From positions 12,496,956-12,560,955 of the forward strand of contig CM037778.1 of NCBI GenBank assembly GCA_021229015.1: DNA of 64,000 bases, read 5' to 3'. This document shows positions 1 to 11,430 of the stretch, one piece after another (position 1 is the first letter of the stretch; each line of letters opens with the position of its first letter). The notes under the pieces were generated by a model. The model saw only the letters and a list, made by a program, of their open reading frames with translations, made no database searches and was not told the origin of the DNA. Source of the stretch: Solen grandis. Taxonomy: Eukaryota; Mollusca; Bivalvia; Adapedonta; Solenidae. A program made the translations under genes and the position numbers.

Positions 1-3000
1 TAATTTGCATATAAATGACGTCAGGATCGGATTTCACTTGCTCTTCATAGCCCTAAGTAATACTAAAGCACTTAGGGGCGACTTTAATCAGTAGTGTTTC
101 TCTGATCAAGACATATTCGACAGAGATAAGAAATATCTGTAAAAGCCAGTGGAAAATATTGTTTAAGCACACAGCAGATTATTAAATATTGAAACTTTCA
201 AAAGAGTATGTAAAAATCAGAAAGGAAAATATAACCATGTTGTAAAATAATTTCTCTACTGCAATGAATTATTTTCAGTTTTATTTATTTATAAACAATC
301 TTTTTTAGGATTTAAATTCACCAGTGTAGCAGAAAAACAACATATTTTTACATACAATTACCATCATGCAGGTACTTTTCGGTTTTACATAAAACATTTA
401 TTCTTGACTCATTTCAATACACAAGGTTTCAATTGGATGGTATTGTAATGTTCTCTTGTAGGATATAATTTACTGTCATATATCTTCAATACAAAAGGAG
501 ATATTTGAAAACGTGACTCTGCGAGAATTTGACAATATGTTACGTGTTTTTGTGAGATTTAGACTAGTTGCTATTTTTGTTTAATAAGTCTTTGCTCTGA
601 TAAAATATGTACTCAAATATTTCATTTCTTAACAAATAATGTTAGTTTTTAAGTAATAATTCATATCAACTTAGTCCTGTAATTGGATATTTTATATTTA
701 TAAAACAGGATGGGGGAATGCGTTTCTAACAATCAAATTATTTCAGTTATTTATTTAAATTTGGGTAAAAGTAAAATAAATAAAGATTTTATTTATTTAT
801 ATCATATTATTTCATGTATCATATATCTAAAATTCTTTATAAGAACATGCTTTGAAAAACTGAATATTACAGACATATAAGTGCTATGTTTTGATCAAAA
901 TAATAATCGTTTTCGTCCATAAATCATACATCTTTCCTGGACAACACGGGATTCCCGTGACAACAGTGCTTAATCGGGACTGTGTGACGTGAACTTTGAA
1001 CTGGCCCTTGGGCTAAAAATAGTTTATTTCGATATTTCTGTGTGCATTATAATAATGTTTTGTTTCTTATTCCCGCTGACGCATTTTTGTGTCTTTAGCT
1101 GATTTATAATTTTGGTAAATAGTATCATTACCTAATATATATATTCGTTTTTAAAATAAAAGCATATGTGCCCCTCACACCCACCCACAAGGAATTTCCC
1201 TAGCGCGGTAATTCAGTGTTTTATTTATGTTTTTTTTTTTATTTTATTTTGTGTAGTTCTTAACATACCTGTAGTTGTTAAAGTAGTTCATATCACAAAA
1301 AAAAGAGGGAAGGATAGTATCCTATCGCCAATCAGTAACGTAGTTTTCTTAATTTATCATTTACCGAAATACCTTTTGAAAGAATGATAGTAAACTATGG
1401 TCTTACCTTACGATTACATAGGCATACGCAATAACTGTGATTTTGGGACATAGCGTGGCATAAACAAATTGTTACAATCTGCCGTGAGTGTTAGCCAACA
1501 TCCAGAGGTTTGAGTTTTAACTTTGACGCCGATCAGGAAATAAATATACTCGCCCCAGCAACAACTTCTGTGATATTGGAGGAGCATTGTCTGCTAAAAC
1601 AAATGCAATGGCGATTCATTGCCATACAGCACTTGTAGATAAGTATCATGATAACACGTCTAGACATCGGGCGGTTCACTCCTGGTACTACAGTAACTAT
1701 CATAAGTAAACATGCTATACCAGTCCATAGGGCCAGAAAAAAAAATCGCCTCGTAAATTAATGAAGGCTGTAGTGTAAGGGAAGTAACTGTTGCAACAAT
1801 ATAGATTGGTGTTAGGGATTTTGTATTTATAAATGGGATTCTTCTAAGGACACCAACGCTCACCAAAGTACCACAAACCTAATTGAAAAAAGTCAGCTCA
1901 CTTGATTTAACTGGTTACCTTCAGCATTTCGTATATAAAAAGTTACTAGGGACATCACTGGGGACCTCATGTATCATCTTATTTTTTTTTACTAAAATTC
2001 TGTTGGTTTCCATCGCAACCAATCAACAGGGCCACTCAATGATCACTCATGCCAAAAGTCATCAATTTCTACACAGTGGTTACAGAGGGGATGTCTTATA
2101 ACGCATATTTTGCATTTAAACGGCCACTCAAGCAGGATGATCACAAAAGCTCACCTTGAGCATGTTGTACTAAAAAAAGGAAAAAGCAAATCCTAAAACA
2201 CCAAAATGCAGCTACCGGGAGTGGATATTTATAACATAAGGCAATACGACTTCTTTTTTTTTTATTTCACCACTCGATTTTAATAATCACAACGATGAGA
2301 AAAGAGACTGAAATGACAGTGGTTAGAGCCTACAAAATAATGTCACAAAATACTATAAGATCAAGTAAAATTAGACCATGTGAGGTTAAGCATAGAAAAC
2401 GTGAGTATATTACAGATGACATTATGCAGGAACATTGCAAAATAGTAAGAGTGAAAAAGCAGGCCTTCTTGCATTGAAGCGTTACTCTCCCTTTTATAAT
2501 TTGCGCCTAAAATAAAAAAGATTTTGTATAAAATAGGAGAGATTAAATTTCATATTGGAGAAATAAAGAGATCCGAGTTTCTGATCATCATCTCCCTTCT
2601 CCAAACCTAAATATTAATTTTAATATTTCAAATTAATTCGTTTAAAGGACTTTAATTAAATTGGAGATTCTTAAGATATACTGAGTTTTAACAATGGGAC
2701 CCAATTTATTCAGACCAAAGCAAATTCAACAAAAGCATGAACATAAGGGCATTGGGAACGAAACTGACTAAAGTAGAATAGAAAAAAAAATTCATTATGA
2801 TAATGTAGAATATGTCAAAGAGAAACAATGGAAATACAAAAAGAAAACACACTTTATTGATATGGAAATCTACAAGGAACATAAAACAAAAGGAATTTGG
2901 ATTCAACGGAATCATTAAAGCACTAATTGTTGAAGCATTATTATAAATTTAAAGAAACCAAAAAAAGGAGTCTTATCTATGTATAGTGAAATTCCTACAT

Positions 3001-3792
3001 ACAGCACTAAACAAGGAAGTGATGTTCAAATAAGCTAGGTTTTACCTATCAGAAATAAATACTAGAAAAAAGAAAATGGAATAAATCATTACACATATTG
3101 TACTTGTATATGAATATGTATCTGTGCAAGTGGGCATGTGCTTTTCAGCAGTGGGTACGGAATACAAGAATAATCAAAAAGGTGTAGAGAATACACTTTT
3201 TCTGACAATAAATTTTTTTCTTTCACAAAGTCAAAGAAAAAAAAATGAGTGAAAACATCCACAAGAGACAGTAAGTATTAGAAAATCTGAATATTACATT
3301 CCACCTCAGCAAAAATAACCAAATGAATGCTCTTTCCATGCCATGCTTTCCCCTTAATTAACCTTCTTTTCCCTATTTGGAGAAAAAAATGATGTTATCT
3401 TTTTACTGTTGGGAGATTTATTTTTCTCCTGTGTGTATTTGTCCATCTTTGCCACACAAGCATGGAATAAATATACCCACTTCCGGCCACGACTCCCAAT
3501 CTGAAGAAATATTCCCTCTCAAATCTTAGAGATGTATGTATTTACAAGGTTTGCTGACCTTTTCAAGGTACAATGCAGAAAACATTGACAACATATACAA
3601 CAGAACTGAATATAAATCACCTATATTTACCTAATACTAAGCAAGACAAAAAAATAGGAGGTATATCATGAGATATCCAGAAAGAAAAAAGTAAAAAAAT
3701 AATTGTTTTTTTGGTAACAACTATATAAACCTCATAGTCTAGTGTCGTTAAGCTTTGATTTTCAGGGATTTAACTTAACCAATTAGAATCAT
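1..3792. other. AT-rich intergenic DNA, no gene recognised
   Basis: Short open frames here (for example 1166-1387, 1883-2101 and 2706-2915) have low-complexity or hydrophobic translations with no motif I recognise. They differ between the two duplicated copies without any sign of frame constraint. The only structured piece I see is a degenerate 3' end of a hairpin-capped repeat near 2139-2174. Confidence 0.6.
2139..2174 (+). repeat. Degenerate 3' end of a hairpin-capped element
   Basis: The run GATCACAAAAGCTCACCTTG followed by AGCATGTTGTACTAAAA matches the 3' terminus of the family-1 elements at 7498-7530 and 13481-13500. The second hairpin arm is decayed. No core or 5' end is recognisable upstream, so this is a short remnant. 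The same remnant is in the second copy of the duplication near 44114-44150. Confidence 0.5.
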
Positions 3793-4780
3793 ATGCTAGA
3801 CCAGACTGAACAACTGTCAATGCCAACTGTCTATCGCTAAAACTTTTTATGCTAGACCAGACTGGACAATAGTCTCTGTCACAAAAGTTTTGATGCTAGA
3901 CCTGACTGGACAATAGTCTCTGTCACAAAAGTTTTTATGCTAGACCAGACTGGACAATAGTCTCTGTCACAAAAGTTTTTATGCTAGACCTGACTGGACA
4001 ATAGTCTCTGTCACAAAAGTTTTGATGCAAGACCTGACTGGACAATAGTCTCTGTCACAAAAGTTTTGATGCAAGACCAGACTGGACAATAGTCTCTGTC
4101 ACAAAAGTTTTTATGCTAGACCTGACTGGACAATAGTCTCTGTCACAAAAGTTTTGATGCTAGACCAGACTGGACAATAGTCTCTGTCACAAAAGTTTTT
4201 ATGCTAGACCTGACTGGACAATAGTCTCTGTCACAAAAGTTTTGATGCAAGACCAGACTGGACAATAGTCTCTGTCACAAAAGTTTTTATGCTAGACCTG
4301 ACTGGACAATAGTCTCTGTTGCTAAAAGTTTTGATGCAAGACCTGACTGGACAATAGTCTCTGTCACAAAAGTTTTTATGCAAGACCAGACTGGACAATA
4401 GTCTCTGTCACAAAAGTTTTTATGCTAGACCTGACTGGACAATAGTCTCTGTCACAAAAGTTTTGATGCTAGACCTGACTGGACAATAGTCTCTGTCACA
4501 AAAGTTTTTATGCAAGACCAGACTGGACAATAGTCTCTGTCACAAAAGTTTTTATGCTAGACCTGACTGGACAATAGTCTCTGTCACAAAAGTTTTTATG
4601 CTAGACCTGACTGGACAACTGTCTCTGTTGCTAAAATTTTTGATGCTAGACCTGACTGGACAATAGTCTCTGTTGCTAAAATTTTTGATGCTAGACCTGA
4701 CTGGACAATAGTCTCTGTCGCAAAAAGTTTTATGCAAGACCAGACTGGACAATCGCCTCTGTGGTAAAAAGTTTTACAGT
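3793..4780 (+). repeat. 43-44-bp minisatellite, about 22 units (copy 1)
   Basis: Tandem units begin GCTAGACC or GCAAGACC, continue with TGACTGGACAATAGTCTCTG and end in AAAAGTTTTTAT or AAAAGTTTTGAT. I count 22 unit starts from 3793 to 4734. Terminal units are more diverged (GTTGCTAAAA and GTCGCAAAAA variants), which is usual when homogenisation is strongest in the middle of an array. The period is not a multiple of three, so the open frame on the minus strand (4552-4752) is a by-product. The corresponding array in the second copy has about 14 units. Confidence 0.95.
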
Positions 4781-6069
4781 TTTACCTCCACATCAAAGAC
4801 TCTTATTAGTAACAAACATTATAAAACCAGATCTACCTGCACCACCATACTTATCTGGTTTTATACATTTCCAGTATAGGTTGTTCTACAAGTTATTCTT
4901 ACATGGTAATACGATAAGTCTTGATTCTATCAACTTTCTTCAAACACATGACACTTTAGTTCCATTGTCTGTTTACACAAAATACGTTAATATTCATCCT
5001 ATTCAGATGTACTAAGATTTACTTAGAAAGCTTAAAAAAGAATCAATAAATATTCCTGTTCTAAACTATGCCCAGATTTCATTTCCCAGAGCTCTGCATA
5101 CTAGGTATACTATTGAAGTTGTTCAAATCTGAATAAAATCTTGATACTTTAATTTTATTAAAAGAAAAGACATATTTCAATATGAAAATGTAGAGTCTTA
5201 TATCTATTCTTTCATTTCATTTTTGGTGAAGTTGGATTTCAAGCCTTACACTATATGAAAATACTGTTACATATATTTCTACTGTTTGTTTGCACTATAA
5301 ATAAGGATTATTTACAATACAGATCTGAAAAGTATGTAAGTACAGAACCAAGATTTGAGTAAGAAAAAAAAAAAAAAAAAAAAAAATAACGAAAAAATGT
5401 TATGGCAACGAACATTAAACACGACTTTTGTTGGTTATGTTAACATAATATACTTGGCAGAAATAAACTTGTTCACATAAAAAAAGAAGTTTAAAGTAAA
5501 AACACAACGGGTACAAAGACCATACCTTTGTTTAATCACAGTGATGAGTTTTTGAAATCTACCATTGAACAAAGAGCTTAAAACTGACTTTTATTGTATT
5601 ATATATGTAATCCAGTCCACTGCAAATATTTCACACACATGTAGTAAAAGGATTATCTGCTCTTTATACCCTTTCACCGCAAGATGAAAATAATCAATTT
5701 CATATATTCAGAATGATTATTTCTTAACAATGTCTGTGTTCAATAACTGATGGCACTTTTTGTTAAAAGTTTTTAGTGACTTAAAACAATACAAGATTGA
5801 TATTAATTGACTAGAGATATTACTTTCAAATCTCCTTAATTCATTTCACAAAACAATAAAACAGAATATTATTCAACTAGCTGAGATTTGATTACACAAA
5901 AAATTCTTTGGAGAAACCACTACATGGGTTGTGATCTGGAATAGGTATGTTTCTCCAGTTCTGTCAATCTCCTGGCGAGGCTGATTAGACCCTCAGGCCA
6001 GAGTTGGGCCCTCCTAACATCTCGTACCGCACCTCCTGTGAGCGGCACATCAGTATACAGCTGCAGATC
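4781..6069. other. Intergenic, no gene recognised; 24-nt poly(A)
   Basis: No frame with recognisable homology. An A-run occupies 5364-5387; the equivalent run in the second copy (46984-47010) is three bases longer. The remainder is AT-rich single-copy-looking DNA apart from its presence in the duplication. Confidence 0.6.
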
Positions 6070-6209
6070 ATCCCTAGTAACTGAAACAGACCAACGTAAC
6101 ATTCAACAACCGTTCTAGTAACTGAAACAGACCAACGTAACATTCAACAACCGTTCTAGTAACTGAAACAGACCAACATTAAACATTCAACAATTCTAGT
6201 GTAAATGAA
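6070..6209 (+). repeat. 41-bp minisatellite, left part
   Basis: Units of about 41 bp read TTCTAGTAACTGAAACAGAC followed by CAACGTAACATTCAACAACCG. About three and a half units are seen before the array is broken at 6210 by a hairpin-capped element. The same units, more diverged, resume at 8396-8640 directly after that element's 3' terminus. The two parts were therefore one array before insertion. Confidence 0.85.
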
Positions 6210-6387
6210 ACAAGAGGGTGGCGCCATGGCGCCCCTAAATCGCTTACCTGAGTACCACTGCTCTAAAGGCAACCTTAAGTATTATGGATCATAACTCCCA
6301 TACAAGGCATAATTATCCTTGGTTTATAATCGTTATGTATACATCTGATAAAGAATGCTTTATTAAATGTGAATGCTAGAATGTAAA

Positions 6388-7530
6388 ACAAGAGGGCCAA
6401 GATGGCCCTGTGTCGCTCACCTGAGTAAGATAGCTGTGTTAGGCATAATGACAAAAAATCTAGCATCTAAAAGTGTTTTTCTAACATTTGACTAAGTGAC
6501 CTACATATTGATCCTACCTGAATTTGTTTAATGAAGACTGGGACAAAAATGTAGGCCTCTAGAGTGTTCACAAGGTTTTTCTTAGATTTGACCTGGTGAC
6601 CTAGTTTTTGACCTCATGTGACTCATTTTCAAACTCATCCAATATATCAATTAGACAAACATCCTGACCAAATCTATTGAAGATTGGGCAAAATGTGGCC
6701 TCTAGAGGTTCACAAGGTTTTTCTTAGATTTGACCTGGTGACCTAGTTTTTGACCCACATGACCCAATTTAAATTTCATGCAAGATATCATGTAGACAAA
6801 CATCCTGATCAAAATTTATGAAGATTAGGCCAAAACTGTGGCCTGTAGAGTGTTCACAAGGTTTTTCTAAGATTTGACCTGGTGACCTAGTTTTTGACCC
6901 CACCTTACCCATTTTCGAACTCATCCAAGATATCATATAGACAAACACCCTGACCATTTTTCATGAAGATTGGGCTAAAACTGTGGCCTGTAGAGTGTTC
7001 ACAAGGTTTTTTCTAAGATTTGACCTAGTGACCTAGTTTCTGACCCCACATGACCCAATTTCGAACTCATCTGAGATATCATGTAGACAAACATCCTGAT
7101 CAAATTTTATGAAGATTGGGCCAAAACTATGGCCTGTAGAGTGTTCACAAGGTTTTTCTAAGATTTGACCTGGTGACCTAGTTTTTGACCCCACATGACC
7201 CAATATCGAACTCATCTGAGATATCATGTAGACAAACATCCTGACCAAGTTTCATGAAGATTGGGTCAAAACTGTGGCCTCTAGAGTGTTTACAAGGTTT
7301 TTCAAAGATTTGACCTAGTGACCTAGTTTTTGACCCCACATGACCCAATTTCGAACTCATCTGAGATATCATGTAGACAAACATCCTGACCAAGTTTCAT
7401 GAAGATTGGGCCAAAACTGTGGCCTCTAGAGTGTTCACAAGCAATTGTTGACGACGGACGACGCACGACGCACGACGGACAAAAGGCGATCACAAAAGCT
7501 CACCCGAGCACAAGTGCTCAGGTGAGCTAA
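6388..7530 (+). mobile_element. Inner hairpin-capped element with tandem core (copy 1)
   Basis: The element begins ACAAGA plus the hairpin AGGGCCAAGATGGCCCT, with subterminal GCTCACCTGAG at 6415-6425. The core is about six tandem units of roughly 145 bp, each carrying GACCTAGTTTTTGACCCCAC and GAAGATTGGGCCAAAACTG. The core ends in an ACGACG-rich tract (7450-7480), followed by the hairpin 7498-7527 (GCTCACCCGAGCAC against GTGCTCAGGTGAGC) and CTAA. Frames at 6769-7393 on the minus strand are translations of the core units, not genes. Confidence 0.85.
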
Positions 7531-8330
7531 AAAAAGTTTTTTATACTCCAAGGGCCATAATTGGAGATAGTGGTCCAATACCAAGTCAGCCTTGGCAAGA
7601 TAATAGTCATTAATACTACTATCTTGGTGGAGGGTTTCCAACAGAACATCTGTGCAAAAACATTTTAAAATCTTGCCAGTAGTTTTCCAGCAGAAGTCTT
7701 AAATTTTAAAAGTTTTCACTATATACATTTAAGGCAAATTAGCCCCACCTCTGGCTGCCACTTTTTTTTACAGATCAGAATAATTGTGGCAATCTTGGTA
7801 GAGAGTTACCCAAGGAACATCTGTACTTTAAAATTTTGAAATCTGGCCAGTAGTTCTGAAGAAGATGATTTTTAAAGTTTTCATTATTTTTTTTTTCTTT
7901 CTCTTGCCATGGCAACCAGAGTTCTACATGGATCATGTTTATTTTAGCAACTTTTATGAAGGTTCACCCTAAAACATTCTGAATCCGGCCAGTAGTTTTG
8001 AAGAAGATGATTTTTAAAGTTGTCATTATTTTTTTTCTTTCTGTTGCCATGGCAACCAGAGTTCTACATGGATCAAGTTTATTTTAGTAACTTTTGTGAA
8101 GGTTCACCTTAAAAAATTCTGAAATCTGGCCAGTAGTTTTGGAAAAGAGGATTTTTAAAGTTTTCATTTTTTTTTTATTCCGTTGCCTTGGAAACCAGAG
8201 TTCTACATGGATCAAGTTTATTTTAGCAACTTTTGTGAAGGTTCACCCAAGGATCATCCCTGCCATGTTTAATCAAATTCTGTCCAGCGTTTTCAGAGGA
8301 GATGTCATTTAAAGCAAATTATAGACGAAG
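7531..8330 (+). repeat. Tandem ~140-bp units with RFX X-box-like palindrome
   Basis: This is the core of the outer element downstream of the nested insertion. Three diverged units each contain a GAAGAAGATGATTTTTAAAG block, a T-rich run, and CAACCAGAGTTCTACATGGA. Units one and two carry CTTGCCATGGCAAC (7903-7916) and GTTGCCATGGCAAC (8043-8056). The latter is a perfect palindrome matching the X-box consensus GTNRCC-N(0-3)-RGYAAC. Unit three near 8183 is degraded. The match is to a published consensus; any binding is inference. Confidence 0.7.
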
Positions 8331-8395
8331 AACGACGACGGGCACAGGGTGATCACAAAATCTCACCTTGAGCACAATGTGCTCAGGTGAGCTAA

Positions 8396-8640
8396 AAAGA
8401 CCAATGTAACATTCAACTACCATTCTAGTAACTGAAACAGACCAGTGTAACATTTAACAACTGCTCTATAACTGTAACAGATCAATGTAACACTCAGCAA
8501 TTGTTCTAGTAACAGACCAATGTTATATTCAACAACTGCTGAAGATCATCCCTAATAACTGAAACAGACCAATCATGGCAATGTAACATTCAGATACTGC
8601 TGCAAAACATCCCTAGTAACCTGACAGCTGGCCGACTAAT
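8396..8640 (+). repeat. 41-bp minisatellite, right part
   Basis: Diverged repeats of AACTGAAACAGACCAATGTA and CATTCAACAAC, with variable spacing. They continue the array seen at 6070-6209, showing that the element 6210-8395 was inserted into it. Confidence 0.75.
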
Positions 8641-8689
8641 CCAGGGCAGACCCTCTAACCACTCGGCCATTGGAGCCATTGTAAATTTA

Positions 8690-9230
8690 GCAAGAACAAT
8701 GACACAATCAGAAAGGCTCCCATATAAAGCTGGGGTTTTTCAAGGGCCATAACTCTGATATGCTTTTTGGCAATTTTGCTATTTACTGAACTTGACCTAG
8801 ATTTTATACCTTCATACATTTTCGGCAAGTTTAGTGAAGAACACCCCCCCCCCCACAAAGAAATATTAAAACGTTTGACTTAAAGAGCAGAAAAAGCTAA
8901 AATGTCTCATTTTGACTAATGCAAGGGCCAAAACTCTGAACTTCCTTGATCGATTTGGATGGTTATAATGCAATGCCTAGACCTTATACTTACAAACATT
9001 CTTAGCAAGTTTGGTGAAGATCCGATGAAAAACTTTTTGAGTTAGAGAGCGGCCAAAGCTTAAATATCCAATTTTGACTTATTCAAGGGACATAACCCTG
9101 CTTTAAGGGATTTGGCTGGTTATTAAACTTGGCCTAGATTTTATACCTACAAACATTCTCAGCAAGTTTGGTGTAAATCCAAAGAAAATTATTTGAGTTA
9201 GAGAGTGGACAAAAAAAAAAGCATGACTAC
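8690..9230 (+). repeat. Diverged tandem units (~180 bp), three copies
   Basis: Three units share CAAGGGCCATAACTCTGA-like starts, a TAGATTTTATACCT block, ACATTCTTAGCAAGTTTGGT and a GAGTTAGAGAG end. A poly(C) run lies near 8845. The layout resembles the cores of the hairpin-capped elements but I cannot find both termini. The second copy of the duplication has lost about 70 bp here (near 50833). Confidence 0.55.
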
Positions 9231-9470
9231 TGACAGACAGGGCAATTACTGTAGGTTACACAATGTAGATATATAAGTATTCAGACTGTCCAGCAGAGAA
9301 TACTGTATCAAGGTTCAAAATCTGGATTCTGTGCTACATTGGACCCTGCTGTAACTTAGTAACCATGTGCCTACAGTCAACACCTAACAAATGATTGATT
9401 TTGGGTCCATTGTTTATTCATCATTAGATCGACATCTGCTTTGAGAAAAAGGTTGCTGAAAGAGGATCCT

Positions 9471-9656
9471 ATACAGTCAAAACTCCATTAAGCGGTCAGT
9501 CAAAGGAAAAAGAGATTGTGACCGCTTAACAGAGGTGGTCACTAAATAAAGGTTTAACATATAACAAAATGTCTGTTTGGTAATATTAAAACTGATTACT
9601 AAATACAGGTTGACCGCTTAATACAGGTGGCCACTAATACAGGTTCAACGGTATAG
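9471..9656. mobile_element. Small TIR element (MITE-like), AAGCGGTC family
   Basis: The left end reads TACAGTCAAAACTCCATTA followed by AGCGGTC. The reverse complement of the right end reads TACCGTTGAACCTGTATTAG followed by TGGCC, an imperfect terminal inverted repeat. Internal GACCGCTTAA motifs alternate on both strands. A related fragment in the opposite orientation is at 15889-15990, and the duplicated locus carries another at 51217-51402. No coding capacity. Confidence 0.6.
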
Positions 9657-9689
9657 ATTTGTCTCACATACACATGAATACACATGAAT

Positions 9690-9918
9690 GCATAGTATTT
9701 TTACGGCTTTCCGCAAACCTGCGGAAAACGTATAGGGTTTGTTATGTTTATTTTTCTTATTAGGACTTTCTGCCTACAGGCAGAAAGTCATATTGGGTTT
9801 GTACTGTTTTTTTATTAGGACTTTCTGCCTAAAGCAGAAAGTCCTATTGGGTTTGTTATGTTTATTATTATTATTATTCTTTTCTTCCTCACGGATTTTC
9901 ATATGTTGCAATCCTCCT
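9690..9918 (+). repeat. Three tandem hairpin modules
   Basis: Three successive palindromes, each followed by a GGGTTTGT and T-rich stretch. They are TTTCCGCA-AACC-TGCGGAAA (near 9708), GACTTTCTGCCT against AGGCAGAAAGTC (9766-9790) and GGACTTTCTGC against GCAGAAAGTCC (9819-9845). The block ends with TTATTATTATTCTTTTCTTC and a TGTTGCAATCCTCCT motif that opens the TGACGTCA-rich units found at 51600 onward. The N gap cuts it. Confidence 0.65.
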
Positions 9919-10018
9919 NNNNNNNNNNNNNNNNNNNNNNNNNNNNNNNNNNNNNNNNNNNNNNNNNNNNNNNNNNNNNNNNNNNNNNNNNNNNNNNNNN
10001 NNNNNNNNNNNNNNNNNN
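9919..10018. other. Assembly gap, 100 N
   Basis: Exactly 100 N, the usual placeholder length for a scaffold join of unknown size. The left flank equals the right edge of homology with 51614; the right flank (from 10019) has no match to the sequence that follows 51614. Reading frames crossing this gap are meaningless. Confidence 0.99.
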
Positions 10019-10315
10019 GGCACTAACAGGCAGTTTGTTCTGTTAAGATACCTAAGAGGATAACACGGAAGTTTTCTACATGCCAGATACTAACTGACTA
10101 TGTGACATTTTTTTCAGAAAAGTTTCGACATAGCTAAGTGGATAAGTGGCTGGCAGAAATATGCCACCATAGTATTCGGTGTACTTCGTTGATTTAAACT
10201 GACCAATCAGTGACTGCTTCGAAATCTCGTGTGCATGTTTATAACCCACTAAACAATGTGTTGGATTTTACACATGCATGTATGCTAGGAGTTCGGGGAA
10301 TACTTTTTGATTTAC

Positions 10316-10785
10316 GTAGGTTAAGTCAATCTCATTAAAGTCAGATTCAGTATACGAACTAGATCTGACCACATAGTATAGAGTGTCGTCTCAGATTGAC
10401 CTTTGTATAAGCCAATCGAATCGGCAGCTACAGAATCGTTAGGTATATCAGGGGGAAGTAACCGCATCAATCTCACAATATGGTAGAAAGATATCTAAGC
10501 GGCCGGGCAGCTCTTTCGGTAGATCGGTAGGTCATTCGGTAGAGCATCATCCTTTAAGCAAAAGGCCCCGGCTTCGAGTCCCGGTCAAGCTGCACATTTT
10601 CTCACCCTGTGACAAATGTTTTACCGAAGCCAGTTAGAAACGCGCTATTTAATTGGTTTATGCATATAAATTACGTAAAAGATCAATCTGACGTGACCAC
10701 TACTGCGATGTTGTCAGATCCTACTTGCGGATTGAAGAGGAGTGCAAATTAGGATATGATTTTAATGAGATTGAGGTTAAGTGGT
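10316..10785. mobile_element. Probable MITE with TCAATCTCATTAAA terminal repeats
   Basis: GGTTAAGTCAATCTCATTAA near 10319-10338 faces an inverted partner, TTAATGAGATTGAGGTTAAG, at 10760-10779, giving arms of about 20 bp with one mismatch. The interior holds a tRNA-like segment (10497-10595). Either a tRNA-derived SINE landed in a MITE or the whole is a composite family. About 300 bp left of it (10019-10315) I see nothing recognisable. Confidence 0.5.
10497..10595 (+). repeat. tRNA-like segment (SINE head)
   Basis: An A-box-like TAGGTCATTCGGTAGAGC (10528-10545) and a B-box-like GCTTCGAGTCCC (10571-10582) lie at tRNA-like spacing, with a CCGG...CCGG T-arm. The acceptor stem does not close cleanly and an extra partial D-arm (CTCTTTCGGTAGATC) lies upstream. 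This is therefore more likely a tRNA-derived SINE head than a working tRNA gene. The CTGCACATTTTCTCACCC tail follows. Confidence 0.55.
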
Positions 10786-11430
10786 CCAAGATACAGCGAA
10801 ACCATTACAGGGACTTTACCCTAACTTGGAGCTATAAATAGAATGCGACTAGAAATCCAGTGACCAAGAAACATAATGCTTCCTGATCTAGTTTTTTTTT
10901 TTAAATATCTTCTTCTTTCAATTTAAAGGTAAACATATGGCGGGACCAAGAACCATAACTCTACCTAGACCAATTTTCGAATTTTCACAATGAATTTCTT
11001 TCCAGAGCTTAACTCATTTACTATGTTCTTGAATAGTATACAAGGTATTGACTTTAAACTTAATATAGAAATTGATGCCAACTACATGAAGTGCAGTGAC
11101 AAAGAACCATAACTGTACCTGATCCTATTTTTTAATTACTTTTCTTTTTGAGAGCAATACTCAATAACAATACATGGTAAGGACTCAGAAATTGAAACAA
11201 AAAATGATGACGAGTAAGAACAGTGCAATGACCAAGATCCTGCCTGGTCCAACTCATGAATTATTTTCCTATATTTTTTCACATTTTTCTTTTGTCAAGA
11301 TCATAACTTGTGAACTATTCAATGTATTAATTTGAAAACTCAAATATAAATAGACAGCGAGTAGGAAAGGAGCAATGAATAGGAACCAGGGCTTCTTTTT
11401 TTTTTATCTCCCTTTATTTATTTTATTAAT
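10786..11430 (+). repeat. Diverged ~150-bp tandem units
   Basis: Four to five degenerate units share AAGAACCATAACT, a CTACCTGATC-like block, TTTTTTAATTA-like T-rich DNA, and AAGGTATTGACTTTAAACTT. A further fragment lies at 19121-19330. This resembles the core of a fourth tandem-core element family whose ends I cannot define. Confidence 0.5.

Larger units (their letters stand above)
6210..8395 (+). mobile_element. Outer hairpin-capped non-autonomous element (copy 1)
   Basis: The 5' end starts ACAAGA and is followed by a hairpin built on GGTGGCGCCATGGCGCC, then GCTTACCTGAG at 6242-6252. The 3' end has a GACGACGGGC tract near 8330, a hairpin at 8362-8392 (CTCACCTTGAGCAC against GTGCTCAGGTGAG) and the terminus GAGCTAAA. 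The subterminal inverted repeat is GCTYACCTGAG against CTCAGGTGAGC. It sits inside the 41-bp minisatellite with no evident target duplication. No protein is encoded. The structure fits a HINE (Helentron-associated) type element, but assignment is by architecture only. A second element of the same family (6388-7530) is inserted inside it. Confidence 0.8.
1..9918 (+). repeat. Large direct duplication, copy 1
   Basis: This block matches 41856-51614 in the same orientation and order, including intergenic DNA, a minisatellite, nested mobile elements and a MITE. Base 1 corresponds to 41856 and base 9918 to 51614. Differences are scattered substitutions, an extra stretch of about 125 bp in copy 2 near 42606-42750, a 22 versus 14 unit minisatellite, a different number of internal units in the hairpin element, and a copy 2 deletion that removes the 3' end of the outer element. 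The copy ends exactly at the N gap. It may therefore be the other haplotype of the same locus left in the assembly, or a true segmental duplication with a period near 41.9 kb. The homology may extend left of the window. Confidence 0.95.

Noticed and set aside
4552..4752. Repeat-containing 66-residue protein on the minus strand
   Set aside because: The 44-bp period is not a multiple of three and the frame is a translation of the minisatellite.
3793..4780. Regularly spaced repeats resembling a CRISPR array
   Set aside because: The whole 43-44-bp period is repeated with no unique spacers, and the context is eukaryotic. It is a minisatellite.
6769..7393. Several overlapping minus-strand frames with MVRMFVYMIS starts
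   Set aside because: They are translations of the tandem core units of a non-coding repeat and recur with the units at 48703-49329.
9739..10046. Frames spanning the N gap
   Set aside because: The translation runs through unknown bases and hairpin repeats.
10497..10595. Functional tRNA gene
   Set aside because: The acceptor stem does not close and the D-arm is duplicated; it is better explained as a SINE head.
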